DNA of 62,195 bases from an uncultured Eubacteriales bacterium (GCA_900315015.1 OMXJ01000016.1:1-62195); one strand, 5' to 3'. Positions 40,505 to 50,661 are shown, numbered from the stretch's first letter. Numbers and translations are program-made. The notes: a model not told the origin generated them from the sequence alone.

Positions 40505-42463
40505 ATGGGCAGAGTTTATCATTTTAATGTTGGCGCTTTGTGCGTCCAGATGATAATACTATTTTCGATATATTTTAGAAAAATGTATAGAGGAAGGACA
40601 AACAAAGCCTTTATCAGATTTGTAATCTGTGTTTTACTTGATACAATATTCGATATAATGAGCAGTATACCAAATTACGTACTGCCTGGAGTTACTGACA
40701 AGGTAATTTTTAGGGAGATAAGTAGTTATGGTTATTTTACTATGCGCCTTTTAACTCCGGTTTTCTTTATGAACCTTGTAGGAAACGTATCAGGAACCTG
40801 GGATCAGTTCAACAAGAAAAAAATATGTAAGTGCATAGTGCTCGTTCCGGTGATATCAGGAATAGCTATCATAGTCTCTAATCTATTTACCAATAATGTA
40901 TTTTACTATACTGCTGATGGAGTATATCATAGAGGAGAACTGTTAAAGTTCCTTTATACCTGCGGTTTGTTATTGCTTATTGTGGCAATGATATATCTTC
41001 TTATAAATCAAAAATATATTGAGTGGGAAAAATTTGTATCAATGTCACTACTAATTCCTATCAATCTATTGGCATTGGTGATTCAGTTCTTTTATCCAAA
41101 GCTTTTAATTGAAATGTTTGCGATAACAATCAGTACTCTTTTAATAACTGTAACGGTAATAAGACCTGAAGCTGAAGTTGACCCATCAATAGCGGCTAAA
41201 ACCTATCATGCTTTCAGAGATGATATAAGAAGGTACTACTTATCAAAACGAAAGGTCAACGTGATATTTGTAAAAATAACGAATCATAAGGCAATTAATC
41301 AACTTTTAGGAAATGATACCTACAGAACGATAATTCATGACATTGCTGTCGTGATAAATCCCAATAAGACGAGTATTCAGAAAAAGGAAATAACTCCGTA
41401 TTACCTCGATAATGGATTATTCGCAGTGCTCATCGGAGAAAAGGCGGGAGAAATCTATGCAACCGAGCAGGCAAACAGGATAAACAGAGAACTTAGCAGA
41501 GAATTTAAGGTAGCACATATTATGGTAAAGTTCGATACAAGAATAATGATGGTAAGAATTCCTTCAGATGTGCCGTTGCATAGCAGTTTTGTAAATATGA
41601 TCTCAAGCTTTCATAAAAACCTTCCGGTTGGAAAGGTGTGTTTTTTCAAAAATATGACAGAAAAGGAAAAGCGCAACATCACTAATGACATTGATACGGT
41701 GATTGCAAAGGCCATAGAAGAAGGTAGGTTCTGTATGTATTATCAACCCATCTATTCAGTAAAAGAGCAAAGATTTACCTGTGCAGAGGCGCTTATCAGA
41801 ATGATAGATGAAGAAGGAAATCTCGTGCTTCCGGCTGTCTTTCTACCTTCAGCAGAAAAAAGTGGAGCTATTCATTTAGTTGGGAATTTTGCGATGGATG
41901 AGGTATTTGGATTTGCAAAAAGAATGGATATGAAGGCTCTTGGACTTGAATTCATTGAATTTAACATTTCACCTATCCAGGTCATGAACCGAAACCTCGA
42001 TGTGGAAATACGTAACCTCATAAAAAAACATGATATGAAAAAACAGAATATAGTCATTGAGTTCAGGGAGATAGGCTCAGATTATGTCATGAACCTTGTA
42101 GAGAAAAAGGTGAAGGAATATCAGAGCAGCGGAGTTAGATTTGCACTTGATGATTATGGAACAGGATATTCTAATCTTCAGAAAATTATGAGGATTCCTT
42201 TTGAATTCATTAAAATAGATCAGTCACTTACAGGTGAAATAAATGATCCTAAAATGCAAGCGGTTGTTGAAAATACAATCAGAATGGTGAAAGATATTGA
42301 TGTAAAGGTTACAGTAGAAGGAATCGAGGATATGTCAAAAGCGCGAAGATTTGAAAAGCTAGGGTGTGATTACATACAAGGTAACTGCTTTGCAGAGCCG
42401 ATGAGAGAAGAAGATTTTATCGAATTTATGAAGAAAAATAGGAATGGATTGACTATAGAATAA
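40505..42463 (+). CDS. Membrane EAL-domain c-di-GMP phosphodiesterase (first of two paralogues)
   Basis: 652 residues. About seven hydrophobic segments (to residue 225), a degenerate GGDEF-like region (about 240-400) without a GGDEF signature, then an EAL domain: EAL at 428-430, FNIS, LDDYGTGYSN, FIKID, TVEGIE and YIQG. All usual metal and catalytic positions seem kept, so hydrolysis of c-di-GMP to pGpG is expected; one block reads EFREIG in place of the common EITE. AGGAGG lies 11 bases before the ATG. The next gene is a tandem paralogue 10 bp downstream. Confidence 0.92.
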   Translation: MGRVYHFNVGALCVQMIILFSIYFRKMYRGRTNKAFIRFVICVLLDTIFDIMSSIPNYVLPGVTDKVIFREISSYGYFTMRLLTPVFFMNLVGNVSGTWDQFNKKKICKCIVLVPVISGIAIIVSNLFTNNVFYYTADGVYHRGELLKFLYTCGLLLLIVAMIYLLINQKYIEWEKFVSMSLLIPINLLALVIQFFYPKLLIEMFAITISTLLITVTVIRPEAEVDPSIAAKTYHAFRDDIRRYYLSKRKVNVIFVKITNHKAINQLLGNDTYRTIIHDIAVVINPNKTSIQKKEITPYYLDNGLFAVLIGEKAGEIYATEQANRINRELSREFKVAHIMVKFDTRIMMVRIPSDVPLHSSFVNMISSFHKNLPVGKVCFFKNMTEKEKRNITNDIDTVIAKAIEEGRFCMYYQPIYSVKEQRFTCAEALIRMIDEEGNLVLPAVFLPSAEKSGAIHLVGNFAMDEVFGFAKRMDMKALGLEFIEFNISPIQVMNRNLDVEIRNLIKKHDMKKQNIVIEFREIGSDYVMNLVEKKVKEYQSSGVRFALDDYGTGYSNLQKIMRIPFEFIKIDQSLTGEINDPKMQAVVENTIRMVKDIDVKVTVEGIEDMSKARRFEKLGCDYIQGNCFAEPMREEDFIEFMKKNRNGLTIE

Positions 42464-42473
42464 GAGGAAAATT

Positions 42474-44423
42474 ATGGCAGGAACATACCAATATGATATA
42501 TGCGCTTTTTACATTCTGCTTGTTCTGCTGTTTTCAATGTATTTTAGACACATGACTTTTGGAATAGTAAACAGGCTATATATAAGAATGATAATAGTGG
42601 CGATAATAGTGTGCATTTGTGATATATTATCAGGGGCACCGCTTACGGCCTTGGGCGAATTATCTGAAAATTCGGTGTTCAGGTCTTTTTTCTGTATGCT
42701 TTATTTTGGTTTCAGAATACCGCTCATTCCACTCATATTCATAATGATAGGCAGACTTACCGGTACTTGGGAAAAATTTTATAGTAAATTGCAGAATAAG
42801 GTTTTATTTCTTAGCCCGATGATTTTTGCGATACTGTTATTATTAATTAACCCATTTTTTCATGAAATATACAGATACGAAAGAGATGTATATATAAGAG
42901 GAGAATATCTTAAGTTACTTTATGTTGTAGGTGCGTATTACACGATTATCACCCTGATTTTTTTGTTTTCAGTAAAAAAGCATTTAAGCAGTGAGAAATT
43001 TTTGTCGTTTTTGGTAATTGTACCGATAAACCTCGCCACAGTAATCATACAAGGACTTTTCGAGGGAATCCTCATAGAGAACATAGCTGTTGCATTATCA
43101 TTTCTTTTGGCCTCAATAACAATAATTAGGCCGGAGGAATTAGTTGATGCAGCTACCGGAGTGAAAAAGCAACTGGCTTATACAAGGGATGCGATGGCAT
43201 ATTTCCGTACTAATAAGAGAAATCAGAATGTGATTCTTGTAAAGATAGTGAATTTTAATCAGATAAGAGCACTTCTTGGAGAAAATGCTTTCAGAAAGTT
43301 TGTTCCGGAAATAGCAAGATTAGTAACGCCTGTCGAAAAATATAAGAGAAAAAATATAGGAACCTATAACCTGCTTGGTGGAACTTTTGCTGTCGTTTAT
43401 AGAGGCAAAAATTCGGCTGAAATTGCTGTTAAAGAGGGAGAAAGAATTCTATCCGATCTTCAGAAGGAATTAAGCGCCGGAAAGCTCAGCTTTCAGCTGG
43501 AAGTATGTGTGTGTCTCCTTGAAATTCCAACAGATATCAATAATTATGATGATTTCATGACATTTTCAGGTTCGTTTGAAAAGTCGGTTCCACACGGAAA
43601 ACTTGTGCATCTGTCAGATATTTCACCGGAAAAGCACTTTCAGGTAGTTAATGGGATAGATGACATCATTAAAAGAGGCATAGATGGAAATAATTTTGAA
43701 ATGTACTATCAGCCGATATATTCAGTAAAAGAAGAAAAATTTGTATCAGCTGAAGCTCTTATAAGACTTCATGATGAAAGATTGGGAATGGTATCGCCGG
43801 GGATTTTTATTCCGGCAGCAGAGGAAAATGGCACTATTCATCAAATAGGAGATTTTGTAATTAGAGATGTCTGTAAATTCCTTGCAAGTGAAGAAATAAA
43901 GGATAAGCTTGATTATATTGAAATAAATCTTTCAATACTTCAGATAATGGAAAAAAATATCGTAGGAAAGGTGAAGAAAATAACCAAAGAGTATGGCATA
44001 GAACAGAAAAAGCTGAATATAGAAATTACTGAGACCTCTTCTGACTACGAGCATGATGTAATAGCAGGTACTCTTAAGGAATTTCAGGATGAGGGCTTTG
44101 AATTCTCACTTGATGACTACGGAACAGGTTACTCGAATTTAAAGAGGGTAATGGACTTTACTTTTAAAATCATTAAGATGGATAAAAGCTTTGCAGATGG
44201 ACTAGCTGACGAAAGACTAAGGAAGCTGACAGAAGGGACCATCAAAATGATAAAGGATTCTGGCGCTGAAATCGTAGTAGAGGGCGTAGAAACAAAGGAA
44301 CAGGCAGATTTCTTTATAGAAAACGGCTGTGATTTCATCCAGGGTTATTATTATGCAAAGCCAATGCCGGCAGCGGATTTTGTAAGCTTTATTAATAAGA
44401 AAAATGGGAATAAAAACCATTGA
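42474..44423 (+). CDS. Membrane EAL-domain c-di-GMP phosphodiesterase (second paralogue)
   Basis: 649 residues with the same layout as the preceding protein: seven hydrophobic segments, degenerate GGDEF-like middle, C-terminal EAL domain with EAL at 427-429, INLS, IEITETSS, LDDYGTGYSN, IIKMD, VVEGVE and FIQG. Shared strings such as MYYQPIYSVKEE and LDDYGTGYSNL show origin by tandem duplication, but the sensor halves have diverged, so the two may read different signals. AGAGG precedes the ATG. Both are transcribed from the promoter at 40444. Confidence 0.92.
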   Translation: MAGTYQYDICAFYILLVLLFSMYFRHMTFGIVNRLYIRMIIVAIIVCICDILSGAPLTALGELSENSVFRSFFCMLYFGFRIPLIPLIFIMIGRLTGTWEKFYSKLQNKVLFLSPMIFAILLLLINPFFHEIYRYERDVYIRGEYLKLLYVVGAYYTIITLIFLFSVKKHLSSEKFLSFLVIVPINLATVIIQGLFEGILIENIAVALSFLLASITIIRPEELVDAATGVKKQLAYTRDAMAYFRTNKRNQNVILVKIVNFNQIRALLGENAFRKFVPEIARLVTPVEKYKRKNIGTYNLLGGTFAVVYRGKNSAEIAVKEGERILSDLQKELSAGKLSFQLEVCVCLLEIPTDINNYDDFMTFSGSFEKSVPHGKLVHLSDISPEKHFQVVNGIDDIIKRGIDGNNFEMYYQPIYSVKEEKFVSAEALIRLHDERLGMVSPGIFIPAAEENGTIHQIGDFVIRDVCKFLASEEIKDKLDYIEINLSILQIMEKNIVGKVKKITKEYGIEQKKLNIEITETSSDYEHDVIAGTLKEFQDEGFEFSLDDYGTGYSNLKRVMDFTFKIIKMDKSFADGLADERLRKLTEGTIKMIKDSGAEIVVEGVETKEQADFFIENGCDFIQGYYYAKPMPAADFVSFINKKNGNKNH

Positions 44424-44506
44424 TTTAATTCAAACTTAGATTATAATAGGGATAGAGCTTCAAAGGAAATAGGAGCTGGAGTGCTGAGAGGAAGTAAAGA
44501 AATAAG

Positions 44507-45376
44507 ATGGATGAGACAAAGAAAAAATATACGCTTGCAATACTGCACATATTGACATCTGCACTGTGCTTTGCGCTTATGGCTTTTTTTGTAAGGCTCT
44601 CGGGAGACATACCCACCATGCAGAAGGCATTTTTTAGAAATGCCGTTGCGCTTGTAATAGCGACAATTGCATTGGCTAAAAGCGCAGAGGGTTTTAAAAT
44701 ACAAAAAAACAGCTGGAAGGATATAACCTTCAGGTGCCTCTTTGGTACTAGCGGGCTTATAGCAAATTTCTGGGCGATAGATCAGATGGCACTTGCGGAT
44801 GCAAATATGTTAAATAAAATGTCTCCCTTCTTTGCCATGCTCATGTCAATAATTATTCTAAAGGAAAAGCCAAATAAAACTGAGTGGGCGACTCTCATAG
44901 TTGCCTTTATAGGAGCAGTTTTCATAATAAGACCTTCTTCCGGAGTAGCAAGCTTTAAAGCACTTATCGCACTCTATGGAGGCTTTGGTGCGGGAACAGC
45001 CTATGCCTTCGTAAGAAGACTTGGAAAAAAGGGTGAGCGTTCAGCGGTGATTGTATTCTGCTTTTCGTTATTTTCGACAATGATAACCCTTCCTTTCTTG
45101 GCTGCGGGCTTTAAGCCGATGAGCGGGAGGCAGATCATAATACTTTCACTCGCCGGAATATCTGCAGCAATAGCACAGTTCAATATAACTGCAGCCTATC
45201 AGCTAGCCCCGGCAAAATCAATATCAGTATTCGACTATACCCAGGTAATATTTGCAGCAATACTTGCAGCAGTATTCCTGAAGGATTATCCGGATTCGAT
45301 GAGCTATATAGGCTATGCCCTTATAATAGGAGCGGCCGTTATAAAATGGCTTCACGGACTAAAGAAAAATGCTTAG
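44507..45376 (+). CDS. EamA-family (DMT superfamily) transporter
   Basis: 289 residues with ten predicted membrane helices in two EamA repeats (KDITFRCLFGTSGLIANFWA and later SVFDYTQVIFAAILAAVFL). DMT proteins export metabolites or amino acids; substrate unknown. The ribosome binding site is poor (AGAGG 14 bases upstream). It follows the EAL genes by 83 bp and may be read from them. Confidence 0.85.
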   Translation: MDETKKKYTLAILHILTSALCFALMAFFVRLSGDIPTMQKAFFRNAVALVIATIALAKSAEGFKIQKNSWKDITFRCLFGTSGLIANFWAIDQMALADANMLNKMSPFFAMLMSIIILKEKPNKTEWATLIVAFIGAVFIIRPSSGVASFKALIALYGGFGAGTAYAFVRRLGKKGERSAVIVFCFSLFSTMITLPFLAAGFKPMSGRQIIILSLAGISAAIAQFNITAAYQLAPAKSISVFDYTQVIFAAILAAVFLKDYPDSMSYIGYALIIGAAVIKWLHGLKKNA

Positions 45377-45438
45377 GGGTTAAGAGCCTTAAAAGTGTTT
45401 TTAGGTCAATAAAATAGCGACGTATTCTAGGAGGAAAA

Positions 45439-46326
45439 ATGATACTAGGAGCAATTGAAGGCGGCGGAACAAAAATGGTCTGCGCCATTACAGATGAAAA
45501 GGGAAATATTTTAGAAAAGATGTCAGTACCGACTCTTTCTCCGGAGGAAACTATTCCTCCCATGCTTGAATTTTTTAAGGGAAAGAATATAGAGTGCCTT
45601 GGAATTGCATGTTTTGGGCCGATAGATTTAAATGAAGAGTCAAAGACCTATGGCTATATTACAACTACGCCAAAGACACGCTGGATGAATTTTGATTTTG
45701 TAGGAGCCTTTAGAGAACTTAATGTGCCGATAGGCTTTGATACTGATGTAAATGGTTCGGTAATAGGTGAAGCAACATTTGGAAAATATAAGGGATTTAA
45801 GGACGGAATATATATAACTATCGGAACAGGAATCGGAATAGGCGTAATCTCTGGAGGAAATCTCGTGCATGGAATGCTTCATCCTGAAGGCGGACACATG
45901 CTTTTAGTTACACATCAGGAAGACCCAATGCCAAAGGGAATATGTCCGTTTCATCCTAACTGCTTTGAGGGTTATGCCTCGGGTCCATCCATAAAGGCAC
46001 GCTGGGGAAAGAACGGAGCAGAGATAGAAGATGATGCATTTGCATGGGAGCTTGAGAGCTATTATGTAGCACAGGCCATAGTAAATATGCTGATGATACT
46101 TTCACCTGAGATAGTAATTCTTGGCGGAGGAGTAAGTCATAAGAAGGATGTGCTGCTTCCTCTTATCCATAAGAACTTCAAAAAGCTCTTAAATGGTTAT
46201 ATCAAAACAGAAAAGACAGAAAATCCGGAAAAATTCATAGTAGCCCAGAGCATGGATGATAATCAGGGAATTTTAGGTGCAGCCATCATTGGACTTAATG
46301 CCTATAACCAAAAGCAGCAAAAGTAG
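45439..46326 (+). CDS. scrK: ROK-family fructokinase
   Basis: 295 residues. ROK ATP-binding start (GAIEGGGTKMVCAI), catalytic Asp in FDTDVNGSVIGEA, GTGIGIGV, and the zinc-binding block beginning HPEGGH and continuing CPFHPNCFEGYASGPSI, typical of ScrK/YdhR-type fructokinases. It phosphorylates fructose, as released by sucrose-6-phosphate hydrolase, which is encoded 12 kb downstream. AGGAGG precedes the ATG. Confidence 0.9.
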   Translation: MILGAIEGGGTKMVCAITDEKGNILEKMSVPTLSPEETIPPMLEFFKGKNIECLGIACFGPIDLNEESKTYGYITTTPKTRWMNFDFVGAFRELNVPIGFDTDVNGSVIGEATFGKYKGFKDGIYITIGTGIGIGVISGGNLVHGMLHPEGGHMLLVTHQEDPMPKGICPFHPNCFEGYASGPSIKARWGKNGAEIEDDAFAWELESYYVAQAIVNMLMILSPEIVILGGGVSHKKDVLLPLIHKNFKKLLNGYIKTEKTENPEKFIVAQSMDDNQGILGAAIIGLNAYNQKQQK

Positions 46327-46355
46327 TAAAGTAAAAAATGGTAAGGAAATAAAAC

Positions 46356-46536
46356 GGTAAAAGTAAGAGCAGCAAAAGCAGGTAAAAAGTAAGAGCGGCA
46401 AAAGCCGGTAAAAAGTAAGAGCGGCAAAAGCTGGTAAAAAGTAAGAGCGGCAAAAGCTGGTAAAAAGTAAGAGCGGCAAAAGCCGGTAAAAAGTAAGAGC
46501 GGCAAAAGCCGGTAAAAAGTAAAAGCAGCAAAAGCC
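46356..46536 (+). repeat. 26-bp tandem repeat, about seven copies, upstream of trxB
   Basis: Units of GGTAAAAAGTAAGAGCGGCA plus six bases start at 46381, 46407, 46433, 46459, 46485 and 46511, with a slightly shorter copy from 46356. Units are contiguous with no spacers. The trxB ribosome binding site (GCGGAGG at 46553) begins like a further degenerate unit. Confidence 0.92.
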
Positions 46537-46566
46537 GGACAAAAATCTAAAAGCGGAGGAAAATAT

Positions 46567-47478
46567 ATGCCAGATATGATAGATATTGCAATTGTAGGAG
46601 CAGGAACAGCAGGACTTACAGCAGCAATATATGCAGTAAGAGCAGGAAAGAGCGTAAAGATCTATGATGGAAAGTCTTACGGCGGACAGATAATTAATAC
46701 TCCTGATATAGAAAACTATCCTGGAATAAAGCATATATCAGGCTTTGAATTTGCAACAGGCCTTTATGAGCAGGCAACAGCACTAGGCGCAGAGCTTGAA
46801 TTTTCAGCAGTAGAAAGAATAGAAAAAAATGGAGAAAATGACTTTACCTTAAAAACTACGGACGGCGAAGTAAAGGCAAAGGCAGTAATCCTTGCAACAG
46901 GAGCGGAAAATAGAAAGCTTGGAATTGATAGAGAAGAAGAACTAATAGGCAGCGGAATTTCATACTGCGCTACCTGTGATGGAGCCTTTTATAAGGGAAA
47001 GGCCGTTGCAGTATCAGGCGGTGGCAATACAGCCATAGAGGATGCAATGTTCCTTACAAACTACTGTTCAAAGGTGTATGTAATTCATAGAAGAGATGCC
47101 TTCAGAGCAGATGCAAAGGACGTAGAAAAGCTCAAGGAAAAGCCAAATGTAGAGTTTGTATTAAATGCAAATGTTACAGCACTAAAGGGTGATAAAAAGC
47201 TTGAAGCTGTTGAGGTTACAGATAAAAATACAGGAGAAAAGAAGGACCTTGAGGTAGCCGGCTTATTTGTAGCAATAGGACAGGCACCTGTAGCAGGAAT
47301 CTTTAAGAACCTTGTAGAGGTAAATGAGCAGGGCTATATCGTAGCAGGAGAAGATTGCAAGACTAATGTAAGCGGAGTATATGCAGCAGGAGACTGCCGC
47401 ACAAAGACAGTAAGACAGCTTACAACTGCAGCGGCAGATGGTGCAATAGCAGCACTTGCAGCTTGCTCAAAGCTTTGA
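46567..47478 (+). CDS. trxB: Thioredoxin reductase
   Basis: 303 residues. FAD-binding GAGTAGLTAAIYA at the N-terminus, redox CATC (Cys134/Cys137), NAD(P)-binding GGGNTAIEDA, and GVYAAGDCR near the C-terminus. It reduces thioredoxin (or a similar protein) with NADPH, important for oxidative stress in anaerobes. GGAGG precedes the ATG. Confidence 0.94.
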   Translation: MPDMIDIAIVGAGTAGLTAAIYAVRAGKSVKIYDGKSYGGQIINTPDIENYPGIKHISGFEFATGLYEQATALGAELEFSAVERIEKNGENDFTLKTTDGEVKAKAVILATGAENRKLGIDREEELIGSGISYCATCDGAFYKGKAVAVSGGGNTAIEDAMFLTNYCSKVYVIHRRDAFRADAKDVEKLKEKPNVEFVLNANVTALKGDKKLEAVEVTDKNTGEKKDLEVAGLFVAIGQAPVAGIFKNLVEVNEQGYIVAGEDCKTNVSGVYAAGDCRTKTVRQLTTAAADGAIAALAACSKL

Positions 47479-47524
47479 TAAAATAGAATTTGAAAATTTT
47501 TAAGCGCAGTATAGCGTTTAGTTA

Positions 47525-47565
47525 AGAATTAAGCTTCATCAATATACGGGTATTGATGGAGCTTA
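47525..47565 (+). terminator. Terminator after trxB
   Basis: TTAAGCT-T-CATCAATA pairs with TATTGATG-G-AGCTTAA around TACGGG; a short T-rich tract follows. Confidence 0.8.
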
Positions 47566-47794
47566 AAGTTTATATAAGGGAAAATGTTAGTTAAAACTTA
47601 CAAATGGCAGTAACTCACAAATAGCCATAACTGACAAAAAGTAATAAGTGCGTGCAGTTATAACGGGCAATATGTCATTGTTGATGTGAAAAACTAAAAG
47701 TAAATGGTTTAGCTAAAAATCATTAAAGGCACTAATAGTAAAATAAATATAATAAATTTTTCTAAAAAAAAATGATTTTTTTGTGCAAAATTGC
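47566..47794. other. Intergenic region before the GH3 gene
   Basis: AT-rich; short imperfect repeats of TTACAAATGGCAGTAAC / TCACAAATAGCCATAAC near 47597-47632. No gene recognised. Confidence 0.45.
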
Positions 47795-47823
47795 TTGTAA
47801 ATAACGAGAAAATGTATTAAAAT
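47795..47823 (+). promoter_or_regulatory. Putative promoter of the GH3 gene
   Basis: TTGTAA (47795-47800), 17-bp spacer, TAAAAT (47818-47823). Confidence 0.6.
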
Positions 47824-47862
47824 ATATAAGTACGCTAATAATCCTTGAGAGGGGTTTTCATA

Positions 47863-50661
47863 ATGGCGAAGATTTATGCATCAACAGATAGCGGAATCTC
47901 CAACAGAGAAATAGAACATGCTGATATGGCTGGATGGGCAGCAATTCAGGGTATGGTTCTTCTTGAAAATGACAGATCACTTCCGCTTAAATTTAGAGGG
48001 CGCGGTACAAAAATAGCGCTTTACGGTGCAGGTGCCAGATTTACAATCAAGGGTGGTACCGGCTCAGGTGACACCATTCAGAGAAAGGTGATCAACATTG
48101 AACAGGGGTTCGAAAGAGCAGGTTTTACCGTTACCACCAAGCGTTGGCTTGACGACTACGAGGCGCTTGTGCACATTGAACACGAAAAATATTTGAGCAG
48201 AATTCGAGAGATTGCGGCCAGACAAAGGACGCAAGCTCTTGAAGTTATGTTTAAAAATCCCTTCGTTCAGCCGGCAGGAAGGCATATAAATGAAGAGGAT
48301 GTCAGGGAATCCGATACCGATACGGCTATCTATGTCATATCGCGCTCATCAGGTGAGGGAACTGACAGAAAGTATATAAAGGGCGACTATGAGCTTACGG
48401 CAAATGAAGAGGACGCGCTGCGTTATCTCGGCATGATCTATGCTCATGTTATTGTCGTATTAAATGTTCCAGGCGTAATTGATACCAAATTTTTCCACGA
48501 GATACCGGGCTTATCAGCACTTGTGCTTATGGGAATGGCAGGAACCTCAGGAGGAGATTCTCTTGTAGCAGTGCTCACGGGAAGAGCTGTTCCATCAGGA
48601 AAGCTTACCATGACATGGGCAAATGATTATTCAGATTATCCATCCTCTAAGACCTTTGGTAGAAATGATGGAGCGACAGGCCATGCGGATTATAATGAGG
48701 GTATATATGTAGGCTATCGTTACTTTGACACCTTCGGCATTACTCCGGCCTATCCTTTCGGATATGGCTTGTCCTATACCAGATTTGATATAAAAACTGA
48801 AAATGTTACGATTGATGATGATTATGTAAATCTTATCATAAATGTCACAAATGTAGGAACAAAGTACATGGGCATGGAGGTAATCCAGGCTTATGTTTCA
48901 AAGCCGGGCGGAAGATTAGAAAAGCCTTATCAGGAGCTTGTAGCCTTTGCAAAGACAAGGAATTTAAGACCGGATGAAACTCAGCTTCTAACTCTTGCCT
49001 TTAAAATTGAAAATATGGCTTCCTATAGTGCAAAGAAGGCAGCCTGGGTGCTTGAAAAGGGCTCATACTATGTCAGAGTAGGAAATTCCTCAAGACATAC
49101 CCATGTAGTTGCAAAGATTACTCTAGATAAAACTGTAGTAGTAAGGCAACTGAAAAATCTCTGCGAGCCAAAGTCGGAAATCAATGAAATTTCCAAAAAG
49201 GGCACAGAGGTAAAGCCTTATTCTTATCCAGGTGAAATCACTGAAAAAAGAAATGCTCAGCAGCTCTTTTTAAGTGCAGACAGCATAAAGACAGAGGTAG
49301 TAGAATATACTCCTAATGAGCCGGGCGCTAGTGCGTTCAAGCATAAGAACGTGGAGCAGGGGCTTGAGGTAAGGCATACAAGTGAGGGCGATGAAAAAAA
49401 TACTCTCATAGATGTAATGCAGGGAAAGATATCCTTAGACGATTTTGTATCAGAACTTACTGTTGAGGAAATGGCAAATCTGTGCGTCGGAAATCTGGCT
49501 AATTTTTCATTGGTGCCGGAAAGACAGCATTCCATGGTCGGAGCTGCTTCGGCCGTAGTTCCAGGAGCGGCAGGAGATACATCTTCCCTTCTTGTAGATG
49601 ATAGAAAGATAGGAAATCTCATTTTTGCGGATGGTCCGGCAGGTCTTAGACTTGCACCTCATTTCAGAACTACTCCAAGCGGAGATATCCTTCTTGATAC
49701 CAATGGCTTTTCAGCAATTAATGGAGCAGATGATCTATACGGTGAATTCCATAAAAAGGATAAAGAAAATGGAATGGTAGACTATTACCAGTTCTGTACT
49801 GGAATTCCAAGTGAGACCTTGCTCGCCCAGAGCTGGGATACCAATGTTCTCTATAATATGGGAGACATTGTTGGAAGAGAAATGAATATGTTCGGTGTAA
49901 CAGTATGGCTTGCACCAGGACTTAATATAATGAGAAATCCGTTATGCGGAAGAAATTTTGAATATTTTTCAGAAGATCCGCTTCTTGCGGGTGAATGTGC
50001 AGCCTATGAAACTAAGGGACTGCAGAGCAATCCTGGAGTAGGGGCCTGTGCAAAGCACTTTGCCTGCAACAACCAGGAGGAGTCGCGTTTCATTATCGAT
50101 AGCAGGATAAATGAAAGGGCTCTAAGAGAGATTTATCTTAAAAATTTTGAGATATGCATCCGTTCATCTCAGCCGATGACTCTTATGTCTTCGTACAATC
50201 ATATAAATGGAGTTCATTCGGCAAATAATAGAGAGCTTCTCACTAATATTGCAAGAGATGAGTGGGGCTTTGAGGGAGCAGTAGTTACCGACTGGGGAAC
50301 TACGGGAGATATTGTTCCGGGGTATGATCCTAGAAATCAGGTAAGAACTACTGGATTATCAGAATATAGTCTTCCTTCAAAGTGCATATTTGCAGGAAAT
50401 GACTGGATAATGCCGGGAAGTCTTGCAGATCTTGAAGAAATAATAGAAGCGGTGGAAAAGGGAACTAGCAGTGTTGAAAATGCCTCGGATTCAGGGGATG
50501 CTCCAAAGCAGTCAGCAGAATCAGTTCTTACAAGAGCAGATCTTGAAGTAAGCGTGAAGCATATACTTAATGTAATAATGAAATCTTCGCGTTATTCATC
50601 TGCTAAACCGTATACAACAGGTTTAAAGCGACTAGTTAGATTCATAAAAGTCGAAAGGTAA
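47863..50661 (+). CDS. Circularly permuted glycoside hydrolase family 3 beta-glucosidase
   Basis: 932 residues. Domain order is inverted relative to common GH3: the alpha/beta sandwich (GH3-C) comes first (to about 285: GMVLLENDRSLPL, then GTSGGDSLVAVLTGRAVPSG), then a fibronectin III-like domain (to about 410), and the TIM-barrel domain (GH3-N) lies at the C-terminus, with the nucleophile Asp810 in VVTDWGT. The same permutation is known for rumen enzymes from Ruminococcus albus and Butyrivibrio. No signal peptide, so it is cytoplasmic and probably hydrolyses short beta-glucosides. GAGAGGGG precedes ATG 47863. Confidence 0.9.
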   Translation: MAKIYASTDSGISNREIEHADMAGWAAIQGMVLLENDRSLPLKFRGRGTKIALYGAGARFTIKGGTGSGDTIQRKVINIEQGFERAGFTVTTKRWLDDYEALVHIEHEKYLSRIREIAARQRTQALEVMFKNPFVQPAGRHINEEDVRESDTDTAIYVISRSSGEGTDRKYIKGDYELTANEEDALRYLGMIYAHVIVVLNVPGVIDTKFFHEIPGLSALVLMGMAGTSGGDSLVAVLTGRAVPSGKLTMTWANDYSDYPSSKTFGRNDGATGHADYNEGIYVGYRYFDTFGITPAYPFGYGLSYTRFDIKTENVTIDDDYVNLIINVTNVGTKYMGMEVIQAYVSKPGGRLEKPYQELVAFAKTRNLRPDETQLLTLAFKIENMASYSAKKAAWVLEKGSYYVRVGNSSRHTHVVAKITLDKTVVVRQLKNLCEPKSEINEISKKGTEVKPYSYPGEITEKRNAQQLFLSADSIKTEVVEYTPNEPGASAFKHKNVEQGLEVRHTSEGDEKNTLIDVMQGKISLDDFVSELTVEEMANLCVGNLANFSLVPERQHSMVGAASAVVPGAAGDTSSLLVDDRKIGNLIFADGPAGLRLAPHFRTTPSGDILLDTNGFSAINGADDLYGEFHKKDKENGMVDYYQFCTGIPSETLLAQSWDTNVLYNMGDIVGREMNMFGVTVWLAPGLNIMRNPLCGRNFEYFSEDPLLAGECAAYETKGLQSNPGVGACAKHFACNNQEESRFIIDSRINERALREIYLKNFEICIRSSQPMTLMSSYNHINGVHSANNRELLTNIARDEWGFEGAVVTDWGTTGDIVPGYDPRNQVRTTGLSEYSLPSKCIFAGNDWIMPGSLADLEEIIEAVEKGTSSVENASDSGDAPKQSAESVLTRADLEVSVKHILNVIMKSSRYSSAKPYTTGLKRLVRFIKVER

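Noticed and set aside
46273-46734. Minus-strand frames rich in LLLFTGFCRSYFLPAF
   Set aside because: They are translations of the 26-bp intergenic repeat and part of trxB, not genes.
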